Source: Vreelandella sp031769195 (lineage in GTDB: Bacteria; Pseudomonadota; Gammaproteobacteria; Pseudomonadales; Halomonadaceae). Taken from it: a stretch of 64,000 bases of DNA. How positions within the stretch are numbered: position 1 is the stretch's first letter; the number at the start of each line of letters is the position of its first letter. The position numbers and the translations under genes were made by a program. Positions 44,130 to 53,027 of this stretch are shown here, in pieces. The notes below the pieces were generated by a model. It was given only the letters and a program-made list of their open reading frames with translations. It was not told where the DNA came from and searched no databases. The stretch is from assembly GCF_031769195.1 (NCBI RefSeq), contig NZ_JAVHNP010000001.1, positions 620,001 to 684,000 of the forward strand. The letters run 5' to 3'.

Positions 44130-44761
44130 AGCAGGGCCTCCTGGGAACCGGAGCCTTCCTCGCTACCCTCTTCGATGGGCAGGTTCTCTTCATCGCGGAT
44201 AAAGCGCACCAGATCCACTAAGTAGTCGATCTTGCCGGTGACCACGAATACCTGCCGCTCTGAATGGGGCTGGAGCAGGTGGCCGTGCTCTTTCAGGCGC
44301 TTGAAGACCTGCTTTACCTGGGCATCGAGCTGGTCGCTTTGCGAGCCAAAAAAGCTGTCGGTGGCCAGGCGCTCCAGGCGTTCGCGCAGGCTTTGGTTGT
44401 CTTCGCACTTGGCGCTGAACTCGGCGGGTTTGAGCACCTCGCCGGGGGCGGCCAGGGTATCGCGGCCCAGCGCTTCTTGAACCAGCTGTAGCCACTCCAG
44501 CAGCGGCAGCAGGCTATTGAGCGTATCGCCGAGCTGGCGGGACAGCTGATCCCGGGCGTTGTCGTTGAGCTGACGCCAAGCCAGAAAGTAGACGCTGCCG
44601 TCTTCGTTGCTGGCCAAGCGGCGGTTGAGCGGGCGCAGGTAGGTGTCGATCTCTTCCCGGGTCTCTTCGTTACTTAAATGACGATAGCCGCTCTCATCGC
44701 TGATTGGGCAGATAAATTCCCCCGCCAGCAGGCGTTCAAGCAGTGGGCCGTGTTCGATCAT
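44126..44761 (-). CDS. jetB: Wadjet JetB-like (MukE-like, DUF4194) subunit
   Basis: A 211-aa protein. The opening MIEHGPLLERLLAGEFICPISDESGYRHL, a central YLAWRQL-like stretch (VYFLAWRQLND) and the C-terminal FKRLKEHGHLLQPHSERQVFVVTGKIDYLVDLVRFI resemble winged-helix MukE/JetB proteins that bind the kleisin and regulate the SMC motor. It overlaps the SMC gene and the kleisin gene by 4 nt each, implying fixed stoichiometry. Confidence 0.8.
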   Translation of the reverse strand: MIEHGPLLERLLAGEFICPISDESGYRHLSNEETREEIDTYLRPLNRRLASNEDGSVYFLAWRQLNDNARDQLSRQLGDTLNSLLPLLEWLQLVQEALGRDTLAAPGEVLKPAEFSAKCEDNQSLRERLERLATDSFFGSQSDQLDAQVKQVFKRLKEHGHLLQPHSERQVFVVTGKIDYLVDLVRFIRDEENLPIEEGSEEGSGSQEALL

Positions 44762-47700
44762 GCTGTTACCTCCTGCTGACGTTCCTGGAGCCGCTCGGCC
44801 AGGCGGCTTAGCCGTGGCTCTATGCGTTTTAACACCCGCTTGTTGGGGTTGGCGTCATCGCGGTCGATCAGGTAGCGGTTGGCGAACAGCAGCAGTACGT
44901 CGGATTCCGGATTGGGGAAGGCGCCGACGATATGAATGCGGTTGCTGTCACAGGCGTCGAACAGTTTTTCGACGTTGTGGTAGGCCAGGGTGCCAATCTC
45001 ATCAATCGGCCAGTGGATGGCGATTTCCGCATCGCCGCGCAGAAGACGGGTAAACGCCAGCAGGAATTTGCACAGAATAAGGTAGGCCATGCCGTGGCTG
45101 GAGGACTCCAGCAGTTGACGGTCGTTTTTGATCACCAGATCGGTGCCGCCTTCGTTCAGGTGTAGCTCCAGACGCAGCAGGCTCTCGAAACTGTACTGCT
45201 GGTCGCTGCGCAGTAAATCGACCACGTCCGCCAGTGTGTTTAAGTAGTCGTCGCTGGGCAGCGTCTGGCCGGATTCCCGCCACTCTTTATAGCGCTGGGC
45301 GAACAGCTTCAGCGGCTCCCAGAAGCCCAGCTCATCAATGGTGGACTGGATGCGCACTTCGGCCTTGGTGATGCCTTCCAAACGCAGGTCGTCGGCGACT
45401 TCTTCAGACAGCCGACGGCTCTGGGCGCTGATGCGGCGGTTCAAATCGCGGAACACGGTGAAGAATTTATCCAGGTCATCGCTGAGGTTGCGCCCTTCCT
45501 GAATCAACTGCTGCTGTTGATCTTCGAGCAGTTTAAGCATATCGCGCAGTAGCGGCAGCTGTAGGCGTGGGTTGTCACTCTGCAGCTTGCTGCGCTCGCT
45601 CTCCAGCGCTTCGGCGAAGCCGCTGCTGGCATCTTTGATCAGCTGGCTTTCGACTTCCAGGCAGCCACGGCGCAGCTGTTCGATGAGCTGGTGGCGATTG
45701 CCCAGGGCCTGGCGGGCGCGCTCGATGCGCTCGTCTACATCGCCCAGGGGCGCGCTGGGGGCTTGGCCGTCGGGTTCGATAGCCAACGCTTCCAGCTGGG
45801 TGAGTAGCGGCTTTAAGGCTTCCAGGCAGGCGTACTCGCTCTCCCGCTGGGTTTTCAGCGCGCTGACCATGCTCTGGTGGGCTTTGCGTGCGGCCTGAAA
45901 ATCGTTTTTCAGGTGCTCTTTATCACGCTGTAGTTTCTGCTCCGCCTGCTCCAGCTCGGCCTCTTGCGCGACCAGCTGCGGCTTGTGCTGGCCCCACTCC
46001 ACGCGCATAAAGCGGGTGTATTCGGTGAGCTCATCCTGGCGGGCCGCGGTGACGCGGATGCGCTCATCCTGGTTGGCCAGCCGCGCCTTAGTATCTTTTA
46101 GCTTGGCGGGGTCGACGCCCTGCTCGGCCAGCTCCTGGCTAAAGGCTTCTTCCAGCTCCTCGCGCTGGCGCTGGTGCTCGGCGTTGGCGTCACTTCGCTG
46201 CTGTTTATACTGGCGCAGCTGGGCATCCAGGCTATCTACCTGACTCTGGCCGTCGGCTTTTAGCTCTAACAACTGGCTTTGGTGGGTCTCGCTTAGCGCG
46301 TTAAGCGCCTGCTGCTTCTCTTCGCGCAGCTCTTTTTGCGCTTGCTCCTGGCTGGCTAGCGCGGCCTGATGGGCAGCACGGCGCTCCTGCTGGCGCTTGG
46401 CGTGACGCTCATGCTGCTGGCGGCGCGCTTCTGTCGCAAACTCGACTTCCTGCTCGGCGCGCTTGTGGGCCATACGGCCCTGATCCTGGGCTTCATCCGC
46501 CTGCTGTACGCGCTCGTTGTGCTGCTTAAGCGCTTTCTCGGCGGCTTGGCACTCTGCCTGCACCCGGCGCTTGGCGCTATCCGCCTCTTCGATGGCGGCT
46601 AGCAGGGTGGCTTCATCCTGGGCGTAATCCGGCAGGGCGATGGCGGAGAGATCCAGCGCCAGCCCGAACAGATCATCGCTGCCGCCTTCGGCCAGCTGTG
46701 GGGCGAGATCGCGGCGCTCAAGCAACTCTGGGGCAATTACCTTACCTAGCTGCTGCTCCCAACCGGGGCGGTGGTAGCGTAGAAAGTGGCGCAAGCTGCC
46801 CTGCTCCGGGTCGCGCTGCTGATAGAGCGCGTAGCAGCGCTGCTCGGCGCGCTCAAGCTGCTGGCGAAGCTGCACCAAATGCTGCTCGGCGTCGTCCCGG
46901 GCGCGGCGGTAGCTTTCAAACTCCCGGCGCAGGCCGTCTAAGGTGGCCGCCGATGCACTTCGCTCCTGCTGAGCCTGATCCAGGCGCGCCTGGGCAAGTT
47001 CCGCATCAGCAGCTTCTTCAGCGGTCTGGGTCGAAAGCGAGAGCTGCGCTTTGAGTTCGGCGAGCTGCTCAACGCCTAGCTCTAGTTGCGCCTGATACTC
47101 GCCTTCCAGACGTTGGCGCTCCTGCTGGTAGCGCTCGTTGAGCTGCTGTTCAGATTCCCACTGCTGCTCTCGGCGCAGGGCTTTCTCTTCCACCAGGGCG
47201 TCGATCAGCTCTTGGGCCTCGCCGGTCTGGCGGGCCAGCGCCTCAGAAAGCTCGCGCAGGCGGCCGTCTAAGCGCGCCTGGCTCTCTTTTACCGCATCCT
47301 GCATCACGTTCAGGTGCTTTTGCAGTTGGTCGCGCTGTTCGCGCCACTGGGGCAGCGCGTTGATATCCCGCTCCAGGGCAGGCATATCCGCCTCAGCGTA
47401 TTGCTCATACTGGGTTTGCAGGTCGTTCAGGCGGCGCTGGGTCTGCTGCAGATCACTGACCACTTCGCTGTGGCGGTCGTTTAGCGCGTCCCGGGCCTCA
47501 CCGTAGTCGCTCTCCCGCTGCTGAAATTCGCGCTGGTGGCGGCCAAGCTCGGCATCTATGTCGGCCATTTGTCGCTCGGCCCGCTGACGGTCATTTTCGA
47601 GCTGGGGCTTTAGTTGCCATAGCGTGGCATCAAGATCGGCCAGTTCGCGGTCGATTCCGCCAAGCCGGGCAAGCGACGCCTGCAGCGGTTCCAAGCGCAT

Positions 47701-48423
47701 GGATTGGCGCATCTGGGCAATCCACTCCCGCGCCTTGGTGTTGCGAATCCGAGTCACCGGCAGCTCGACGCCATCCTCTTCGAAAATCGCCGCCAGCATG
47801 GTTTTGAGGGTGTCCATCTTGCCCTCTTTGGCATGCACCGCCGAGACCAGCTTTTCGATATGGCGGATGCGCCGCTCGGGTTTGACCAAGCTGAACTGCG
47901 CGGCGATCTGGCGCAGCTTGAGGCCGTCGCGGCTGTTGCCGTGCAGCTGGGTAAAGTCGTTTTGAATCACCGAGCGAAATTCAGAGGTCGCGCCCAGTTT
48001 GGGAGAAACGGGCGTACCGCTGCGCCGTAGGCCGCTGGCCCACTGGGTGTAATCCAGCGCGGCCACGCCCGCGTCGCTCTCCACCAGATAATCTTCCGGC
48101 TGGTAAGGCCCGCCCACAAAGCGGTACTCCACCCCGCCTTCGGCTTTGCGGGTCAGCACCGCCTGGCAGATATTGCCCGCTTCGCGGCGGTACTCGTACA
48201 CCAGGTAGCTGTTGCGGTGGGGCAGGTAGAACGCATCGAATTTCATGCGCGTTTTGGGCACTACCTTATTGGGTAGCTCGCCATAAAACACCGGCACCAG
48301 CCGCTGTAGCGTGGTTTTACCGGAGGCGTTGGTGCCGCAAATATTGGTGTGGCCGTCCACACTGAGTTCGACCACGCCGTTCAGGTGGCCGTGAATCATC
48401 ACGATGCGTAGCAGGTGGGCCAT
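44758..48423 (-). CDS. jetC: Wadjet JetC-like SMC/MukB-type ATPase
   Basis: A 1,221-aa SMC-type ATPase, the motor that should extrude DNA loops and recognise small circular DNA. Walker A GTNASGKT lies at residues 30-37. Two long Gln/Glu/Arg-rich coiled coils (about 240-560 and 650-930) flank a hinge-like segment with RPGWEQQLGKVIAPELLERRD. The C-terminal head carries the signature-like SSSHGMAY from residue 1107 and Walker B WPIDEIG with Asp1141 and Glu1142. An AAGGA site precedes the ATG. It is the first gene of the operon, so the SMC gene comes before B, A and D. No break is seen. Confidence 0.9.
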   Translation of the reverse strand: MAHLLRIVMIHGHLNGVVELSVDGHTNICGTNASGKTTLQRLVPVFYGELPNKVVPKTRMKFDAFYLPHRNSYLVYEYRREAGNICQAVLTRKAEGGVEYRFVGGPYQPEDYLVESDAGVAALDYTQWASGLRRSGTPVSPKLGATSEFRSVIQNDFTQLHGNSRDGLKLRQIAAQFSLVKPERRIRHIEKLVSAVHAKEGKMDTLKTMLAAIFEEDGVELPVTRIRNTKAREWIAQMRQSMRLEPLQASLARLGGIDRELADLDATLWQLKPQLENDRQRAERQMADIDAELGRHQREFQQRESDYGEARDALNDRHSEVVSDLQQTQRRLNDLQTQYEQYAEADMPALERDINALPQWREQRDQLQKHLNVMQDAVKESQARLDGRLRELSEALARQTGEAQELIDALVEEKALRREQQWESEQQLNERYQQERQRLEGEYQAQLELGVEQLAELKAQLSLSTQTAEEAADAELAQARLDQAQQERSASAATLDGLRREFESYRRARDDAEQHLVQLRQQLERAEQRCYALYQQRDPEQGSLRHFLRYHRPGWEQQLGKVIAPELLERRDLAPQLAEGGSDDLFGLALDLSAIALPDYAQDEATLLAAIEEADSAKRRVQAECQAAEKALKQHNERVQQADEAQDQGRMAHKRAEQEVEFATEARRQQHERHAKRQQERRAAHQAALASQEQAQKELREEKQQALNALSETHQSQLLELKADGQSQVDSLDAQLRQYKQQRSDANAEHQRQREELEEAFSQELAEQGVDPAKLKDTKARLANQDERIRVTAARQDELTEYTRFMRVEWGQHKPQLVAQEAELEQAEQKLQRDKEHLKNDFQAARKAHQSMVSALKTQRESEYACLEALKPLLTQLEALAIEPDGQAPSAPLGDVDERIERARQALGNRHQLIEQLRRGCLEVESQLIKDASSGFAEALESERSKLQSDNPRLQLPLLRDMLKLLEDQQQQLIQEGRNLSDDLDKFFTVFRDLNRRISAQSRRLSEEVADDLRLEGITKAEVRIQSTIDELGFWEPLKLFAQRYKEWRESGQTLPSDDYLNTLADVVDLLRSDQQYSFESLLRLELHLNEGGTDLVIKNDRQLLESSSHGMAYLILCKFLLAFTRLLRGDAEIAIHWPIDEIGTLAYHNVEKLFDACDSNRIHIVGAFPNPESDVLLLFANRYLIDRDDANPNKRVLKRIEPRLSRLAERLQERQQEVTA

Positions 48424-48493
48424 GCCGTGTCCTTGATCGTTTAACGTCCGAAAACGCTATCTTGCCAGACACCTCCAGCGCTTGTCTTATTGA

Positions 48494-49515
48494 TTACGCC
48501 TTACCCAACAACCCCTCAAAAAAGCTCACCGCATTAGCTTCCAGCCCTTCTAGGTAGTAGCCGCCTTCTTGCACCACGAGCGTAGGTACATTCAGGCTCG
48601 CTACCCTTTGGCCAAGTTCCGCAAACCCGGCGGTAGAGACGGCCACTTTTGCTTGAGGGTCGCGCTCGTAAATATCGAACCCTAGCGCCAGCACAATGGC
48701 ATCTGGTTCGAACAGACGAATGGCTTGGCAGGCTTCCTCCAATCGGTCAAAAAACACCGCTTCTTTTGATCCGTGCGGCATGGGTAGATTGAGGTTGTAG
48801 CCTAGCCCGGCACCTTGCCCACGCTCCTCTTCGAAGCCGGAGACCGCCGGGTAGAAGTTGGTGGTATCGCCATGGATCGAGATATAAAGCACATCGTCAC
48901 GCTGGTAGAAAATCTCCTGAATACCTTGGCCGTGATGCATGTCCGGGTCGAGCACGACGATACGCGGAAACCGAGAGGTGAGATGCTGCGCAGCAATCGC
49001 AGCATTATTCAGAAAACAGAAACCACCGGCAGAATCGATGCCCGCGTGGTGGCCCGGTGGGCGTGATAATGCATAGGCAAACCGATCTCCAGCCAGTAAC
49101 GCCTTAGCACCCGCTACGGCACTTTGGCCGACCAGTACGCCGAGTGCCACGTATGCTGCCCCACTGGCGCGCTGCCATCGGCTAAATAACGCGCTGCTTC
49201 AGCCAAGATGCCGCGCAGAGCGTTAGGTGAGCGCACGAAGATATTGGAGATCACCTCCTCTCCCCAGTCTTCGCCCTGGGCATGCCAGCGCCGATGGGCG
49301 CTTTCCAGAAAACGTAGATAGGGCAGCGAGTGCACTGCCCTGATCGGCCCCACGCCATGATCCTCGGGGCTATATATCTCAAAGCCCAGCCGCTTGGCCG
49401 CGGCCAGCAGGTGCATGGCCCGCTCGGGCACTTCTTGAGGCGTGCGCATTTTGCCCCTTGAGAAGTAGGTCTGCGGCTGATGAAGCGCTTGATCAGCGTG
49501 GAAGAACGTCTTCAT
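48494..49515 (-). pseudogene. Acetylpolyamine amidohydrolase/HDAC-like gene with a single-base frameshift
   Basis: Two overlapping frames form one class II HDAC-like deacetylase of about 340 residues. The first (from 49515) covers MKTFFHADQALHQPQ to HTWHSAYWSAK and stops at 49114; the second resumes with SAVAGAKALLAG and contains SRPPGHHAG, the zinc site DPDMHHGQG and GFDIYERDP. Restoring one C in the CC pair at 49127-49128 region (complement GGCC, expected GGCCC) joins the frames perfectly as YWSAQSAVAG. The lesion is either a real recent mutation or a sequencing deletion in a short C-run. It is encoded after the GntR regulator, overlapping it by 23 nt. Confidence 0.85.
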
Positions 49516-50203
49516 GGTGGTGGTCTCCGGTATCGCTTACCCCTTTCACCACAAAATCACGGGCAACGCCGATATGGTAATCAATGGCTTCACGGCACGT
49601 GTCTGGTTGGCCGCTGGCAAGGGCGTCCAGTAGCTTAAAGTGGCTGGTGGCGATGGTGTCGGGCGCTTCGTGGGTGTTGGTGATGAGCGTGATGCAAAGC
49701 CGCAGCTCGTGGGTCAGGTTATCGAAAGCACGCAGCAGCCGCTCGTTGCCCGCGTAGTGCAACATTAGCCGGTGAAACTGTAGATCTTCCTCAATGCGGC
49801 GGGTGCCGTCGTTACTGGCGGCAGCCTCACACAACACGTCTACTTGGTGCTTTAACGCACGCTCTGCCTCGGCGCTGTAACGTTCAGCCAAACGCTGAAT
49901 AGCATGCCGTTCCAAACACAGACGCAAATCAAAGACATCTTCAAGTTCAACGCCATTCAACGCCCGGACGAAAAACCCGCGCCGGGGTTTTGAAATGAGC
50001 AAGCCTCGGCTCTCCAACAAACGCGCCGCTTCACGCACAGGTGCGCGGCTAACACCCAGGTCTTTTGAAAGCTGCACTTCTGACAGCCGCTCGCCCGGTA
50101 AAAAGTGTTGCTGAATAATTGCTTGCGTTAAGTAATCGGCCACCTGCTCGACAAGGTTATGTTGCTGAATAAAGGTATTTGGCGCTGCTAGCGGAGGGGC
50201 CAT
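49493..50203 (-). CDS. GntR family (FCD subgroup) regulator
   Basis: A 236-aa regulator with an N-terminal winged helix (about 18-80, LPGERLSEVQLSKDLGVSRAPVREAARLLESRGLL) and a C-terminal FCD domain (about 88-225, with DLRLCLERHAIQ and His-containing metal/ligand helices). It is divergent from the ABC transporter operon, and its own gene continues into the deacetylase gene, so it most likely controls both. The ligand is unknown. The repeats TGTCGAC in the intervening DNA are the candidate operator. Confidence 0.88.
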   Translation of the reverse strand: MAPPLAAPNTFIQQHNLVEQVADYLTQAIIQQHFLPGERLSEVQLSKDLGVSRAPVREAARLLESRGLLISKPRRGFFVRALNGVELEDVFDLRLCLERHAIQRLAERYSAEAERALKHQVDVLCEAAASNDGTRRIEEDLQFHRLMLHYAGNERLLRAFDNLTHELRLCITLITNTHEAPDTIATSHFKLLDALASGQPDTCREAIDYHIGVARDFVVKGVSDTGDHHHEDVLPR

Positions 50204-50257
50204 AAAGGGCTCTCTTGATCATCAATATAGGCCTCAGTATGACAAAAACAGACTCTT

Positions 50258-50287
50258 TGTCGACGGCCGATTGACGACTGTCGACAG
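50258..50287. promoter_or_regulatory. Paired TGTCGAC operator candidate
   Basis: TGTCGAC occurs at 50258-50264 and 50279-50285, exactly 21 bp (two helical turns) apart, and the second sits in the 10-bp palindrome CTGTCGACAG. The site lies in the intergenic region between the divergent GntR gene and the ABC receptor gene, a suitable place to control both directions. Confidence 0.5.
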
Positions 50288-50416
50288 TTTAACCAACCGC
50301 TGCTATGGTCAAAATAGACCTCCAACAAACATCACAACCGGGTCTAACACGCCACGCCTCGCTCGCCTAACGACGACGTAAACCTATTACGTGCTAATAA
50401 TTGAGGAGCAGGAAAC

Positions 50417-51973
50417 ATGAAGACACCACTAGCTTTGGCCATTTCCGCTGCAGCGCTTGCCATTTCCACCGCCGCCATGGCAGAAGAGCCCCAATCGGGC
50501 GGCACCATTAATACGATTATTCAGCCAGAACCACCGGGCCTTGTGCTGGGTATGATTCAGAACGCGCCCACCCGTACCGTTGCGGGCAATATTTATGAGG
50601 GGTTGCTGCGCTACACCACTGATTTAGAACCTATGCCGCAGTTGGCAGAGTCGTGGGAGGTCAGTGAGGATGGGCGCACGTACACGTTCCATCTTAGGGA
50701 AAACGTGACGTGGCACGATGGCGAACCTTTTACCGCTGACGATGTGGTCTTCTCTGCCGATGTTTTCCACCGTGAGTTGAACCCCAGCGCACGGGCCGTG
50801 TTACAGCATGTGGAAAGTATCGAAGCCACTGACGATCACACGGTGGTGTTTACGCTAACGGAGCCTTTCGGGCCTTTCCTGATCTCTTTTGAAGCAGGCA
50901 CGTTCACCATGGTGCCCGAGCATCTGTATGCCGGTACCGACTTCCGCAACAACGAACATAATGACCATCCCATTGGCACGGGCCCGTTCAAGTTTGCTAA
51001 CTGGGAACGCGGCACCGTTATCGAGCTAGTCAAAAACGAAGCGTACTACGAAGAGGGGCTGCCCTACCTGGACGGTGTGAACTGGCACATTATTCCTGAT
51101 GGTGGTTCACGGGCGGTGGCGTTTGAAAACGAAACGATTGACGTGCTGCCCAGCGGTACCGTCGAGAACTTCGATATTCCACGTTTATCCGCCATGGATA
51201 ACGTCTGTATGACCGAAGAGGGCCATGAGTATTTTAGCCCCTTTGCCATGCTATGGATGAACAACCGCGAAGGCCCAACGGCAGATAAACGTTTCCGCCA
51301 AGCAGTGATGTACGCCATGGATCGTGAGTTCGCCAAAGACGTGCTGTGGAACGGCCTGGGCAACGTTCCGCTCTCCGCCTTCGGCTCTAACGCGCGCTTC
51401 CAAAACGACGACCTGGAGCCCTACGATCACAACCCTGAGCGCGCCCGCGAGCTGCTGGAAGAGATGGGCTATGACGGTGAAGAGATCACCATCTTGCCGC
51501 TTCCCTACGGTGAAACCTGGACCCGCTGGGCTGAAGCCGTTCAACAAAACCTGCGTGAAGTGGGCATTAATGTGCGTACACAGGCCACAGATGTCGGCGG
51601 CTGGAATCAGCGTTTAGGGGATTGGGATTACGATCTGGCCTTTACCTATCTGTTCCAATACGGCGACCCAGCGCTGGGTATTTCACGCACCTACCTATCC
51701 GACAACATTGCCAAAGGCTCGCCCTGGAATAACGTTGAAGGCTATGAAAATGAGCGGGTAGATGAACTCTTCAACGCGGCAGCCACTGCCTTCCCCGATG
51801 AAGAGCGCGAAGCGCTTTACCATGAAGTACAGGAAATTTTGCATGAGGATGTGCCGGTCGGCTGGCTGATGGAGCTGGGCTTCCCCACGCTTTATCGCTG
51901 CGATGTCAAAGACCTCGTCACCTCCGGGGTCGGCGTGAACGACGGCTTTAAAGATGCTTGGTTAGATCGTTAA
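50417..51973 (+). CDS. Peptide/nickel-type ABC transporter substrate-binding protein
   Basis: Periplasmic receptor of the DppA/OppA (SBP family 5) group, 518 aa, with a signal peptide cleaved after AMA. The N-terminal GGTINTIIQPEPPGLVLGM and the NIYEGLLRYTTDLEPMPQLAESWEVSEDGRTYTFHLRENVTWHDGEPFTADDVVFS block are the family signature. It is followed by two permeases and a fused ATPase. The family transports di-/oligopeptides, but also opines and other amines; the neighbouring deacetylases suggest an N-acylated substrate. GAGGAG precedes the ATG. Confidence 0.93.
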   Translation: MKTPLALAISAAALAISTAAMAEEPQSGGTINTIIQPEPPGLVLGMIQNAPTRTVAGNIYEGLLRYTTDLEPMPQLAESWEVSEDGRTYTFHLRENVTWHDGEPFTADDVVFSADVFHRELNPSARAVLQHVESIEATDDHTVVFTLTEPFGPFLISFEAGTFTMVPEHLYAGTDFRNNEHNDHPIGTGPFKFANWERGTVIELVKNEAYYEEGLPYLDGVNWHIIPDGGSRAVAFENETIDVLPSGTVENFDIPRLSAMDNVCMTEEGHEYFSPFAMLWMNNREGPTADKRFRQAVMYAMDREFAKDVLWNGLGNVPLSAFGSNARFQNDDLEPYDHNPERARELLEEMGYDGEEITILPLPYGETWTRWAEAVQQNLREVGINVRTQATDVGGWNQRLGDWDYDLAFTYLFQYGDPALGISRTYLSDNIAKGSPWNNVEGYENERVDELFNAAATAFPDEEREALYHEVQEILHEDVPVGWLMELGFPTLYRCDVKDLVTSGVGVNDGFKDAWLDR

Positions 51974-52049
51974 ATCCAGTCCACCCAGGTAGCCAGCGCT
52001 ACCTGGGGTTGACTGCCATATCTTGCAGGCATTCCTCAGGAAACGACTT

Positions 52050-53027
52050 ATGGTTTACGCTCGCCTCATTCTCATGCGGCTATTTAAAGCCGTCATTGTG
52101 CTGTTTTTAATAGTTATTTTTAACTTTTTACTGATTCAAATGGCCCCGGGCGACCCAGCCGCTATTTTGGCCGGTGAAGCCGGTGCCGCCGACCAGGAGT
52201 TTCTCAACCAACTGCGCGAGCGCTTTGGCCTCGACCAGCCGATGTATGTGCAGCTTTGGCGCTATGTGTCGGGGATTGCCATGCTCGATTTCGGCTACTC
52301 CTACCGGCTGGGCGTTCCGGTGTTTGATCTCATCATGGATCGCTTACCTGCCACCCTGCTGCTGACCGGCACCGCCTTTTTGCTCTCGTTGGTACTCGGC
52401 ATTGTGGCTGGCTCTATGGCGGCCGCCCGCGTCAAAAAACCTTCTGGCTCTCTGATTATGGCGTTAGCGCTGGTGTTCTACGCAACACCCCTCTTTTGGG
52501 TCGCGCTGATGTCGGTGGTGGTGTTTTCGGTTTACTTGGGTTGGCTGCCTGCTTACGGGCTTTATACCGTGGGCGCAGGCCATACGGGGTTTGCGTTGGT
52601 GCTCGATGTGGCTAAGCACTTGGTGCTCCCCGCCACCACGTTGGCACTGTTTTTTATGGCGATTTACACCCGCATGACGCGCACTTCCATGCTGGATGCC
52701 GCCCAGCAGGATTATGTAAAAACCGCCCGTGCCAAAGGTTTGAAACCTAGTGTGATTCAACGCCGCCACATTCTGCGTAATGCGCTGCTGCCTATCATCA
52801 CGCTGGCAGGCTTGCAGGCGGGGCAAATGGTGGGCGGAGCCATTCTGACTGAAACCGTGTTTGCCTGGCCCGGCATTGGCCGCCTGATGTTTGAAGCGCT
52901 TCAGCAGCGCGACTACAACCTGCTGCTGGGTATTTTCTTCTTCTCGGCGGCACTGGTTATCGTCTTCAACATCATCACCGACTTGGTGTATCGCTTGGCA
53001 GATCCGCGTATTAAGGGGGCTTCATGA
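52050..53027 (+). CDS. ABC transporter permease, DppB type
   Basis: A 325-aa inner-membrane permease with six predicted helices. The ATG at 52050 (MVYARLILMRLFKAV) follows AGGA at good spacing; an earlier in-frame start would add nine residues. LLIQMAPGDPAAILAGE at the N-terminus and the EAA-type loop DYVKTARAKGLKPSVIQRRHILRNALLPI are typical of the DppB/GsiC group. Its stop overlaps the next permease start by 4 nt. Confidence 0.93.
   Translation: MVYARLILMRLFKAVIVLFLIVIFNFLLIQMAPGDPAAILAGEAGAADQEFLNQLRERFGLDQPMYVQLWRYVSGIAMLDFGYSYRLGVPVFDLIMDRLPATLLLTGTAFLLSLVLGIVAGSMAAARVKKPSGSLIMALALVFYATPLFWVALMSVVVFSVYLGWLPAYGLYTVGAGHTGFALVLDVAKHLVLPATTLALFFMAIYTRMTRTSMLDAAQQDYVKTARAKGLKPSVIQRRHILRNALLPIITLAGLQAGQMVGGAILTETVFAWPGIGRLMFEALQQRDYNLLLGIFFFSAALVIVFNIITDLVYRLADPRIKGAS

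Noticed and set aside
44758..48423. Chromosomal MukB or SbcC instead of a Wadjet SMC
   Set aside because: Coupled MukE-like, kleisin-like and TOPRIM genes, and the absence of SbcD, fit Wadjet; the length is also shorter than MukB.
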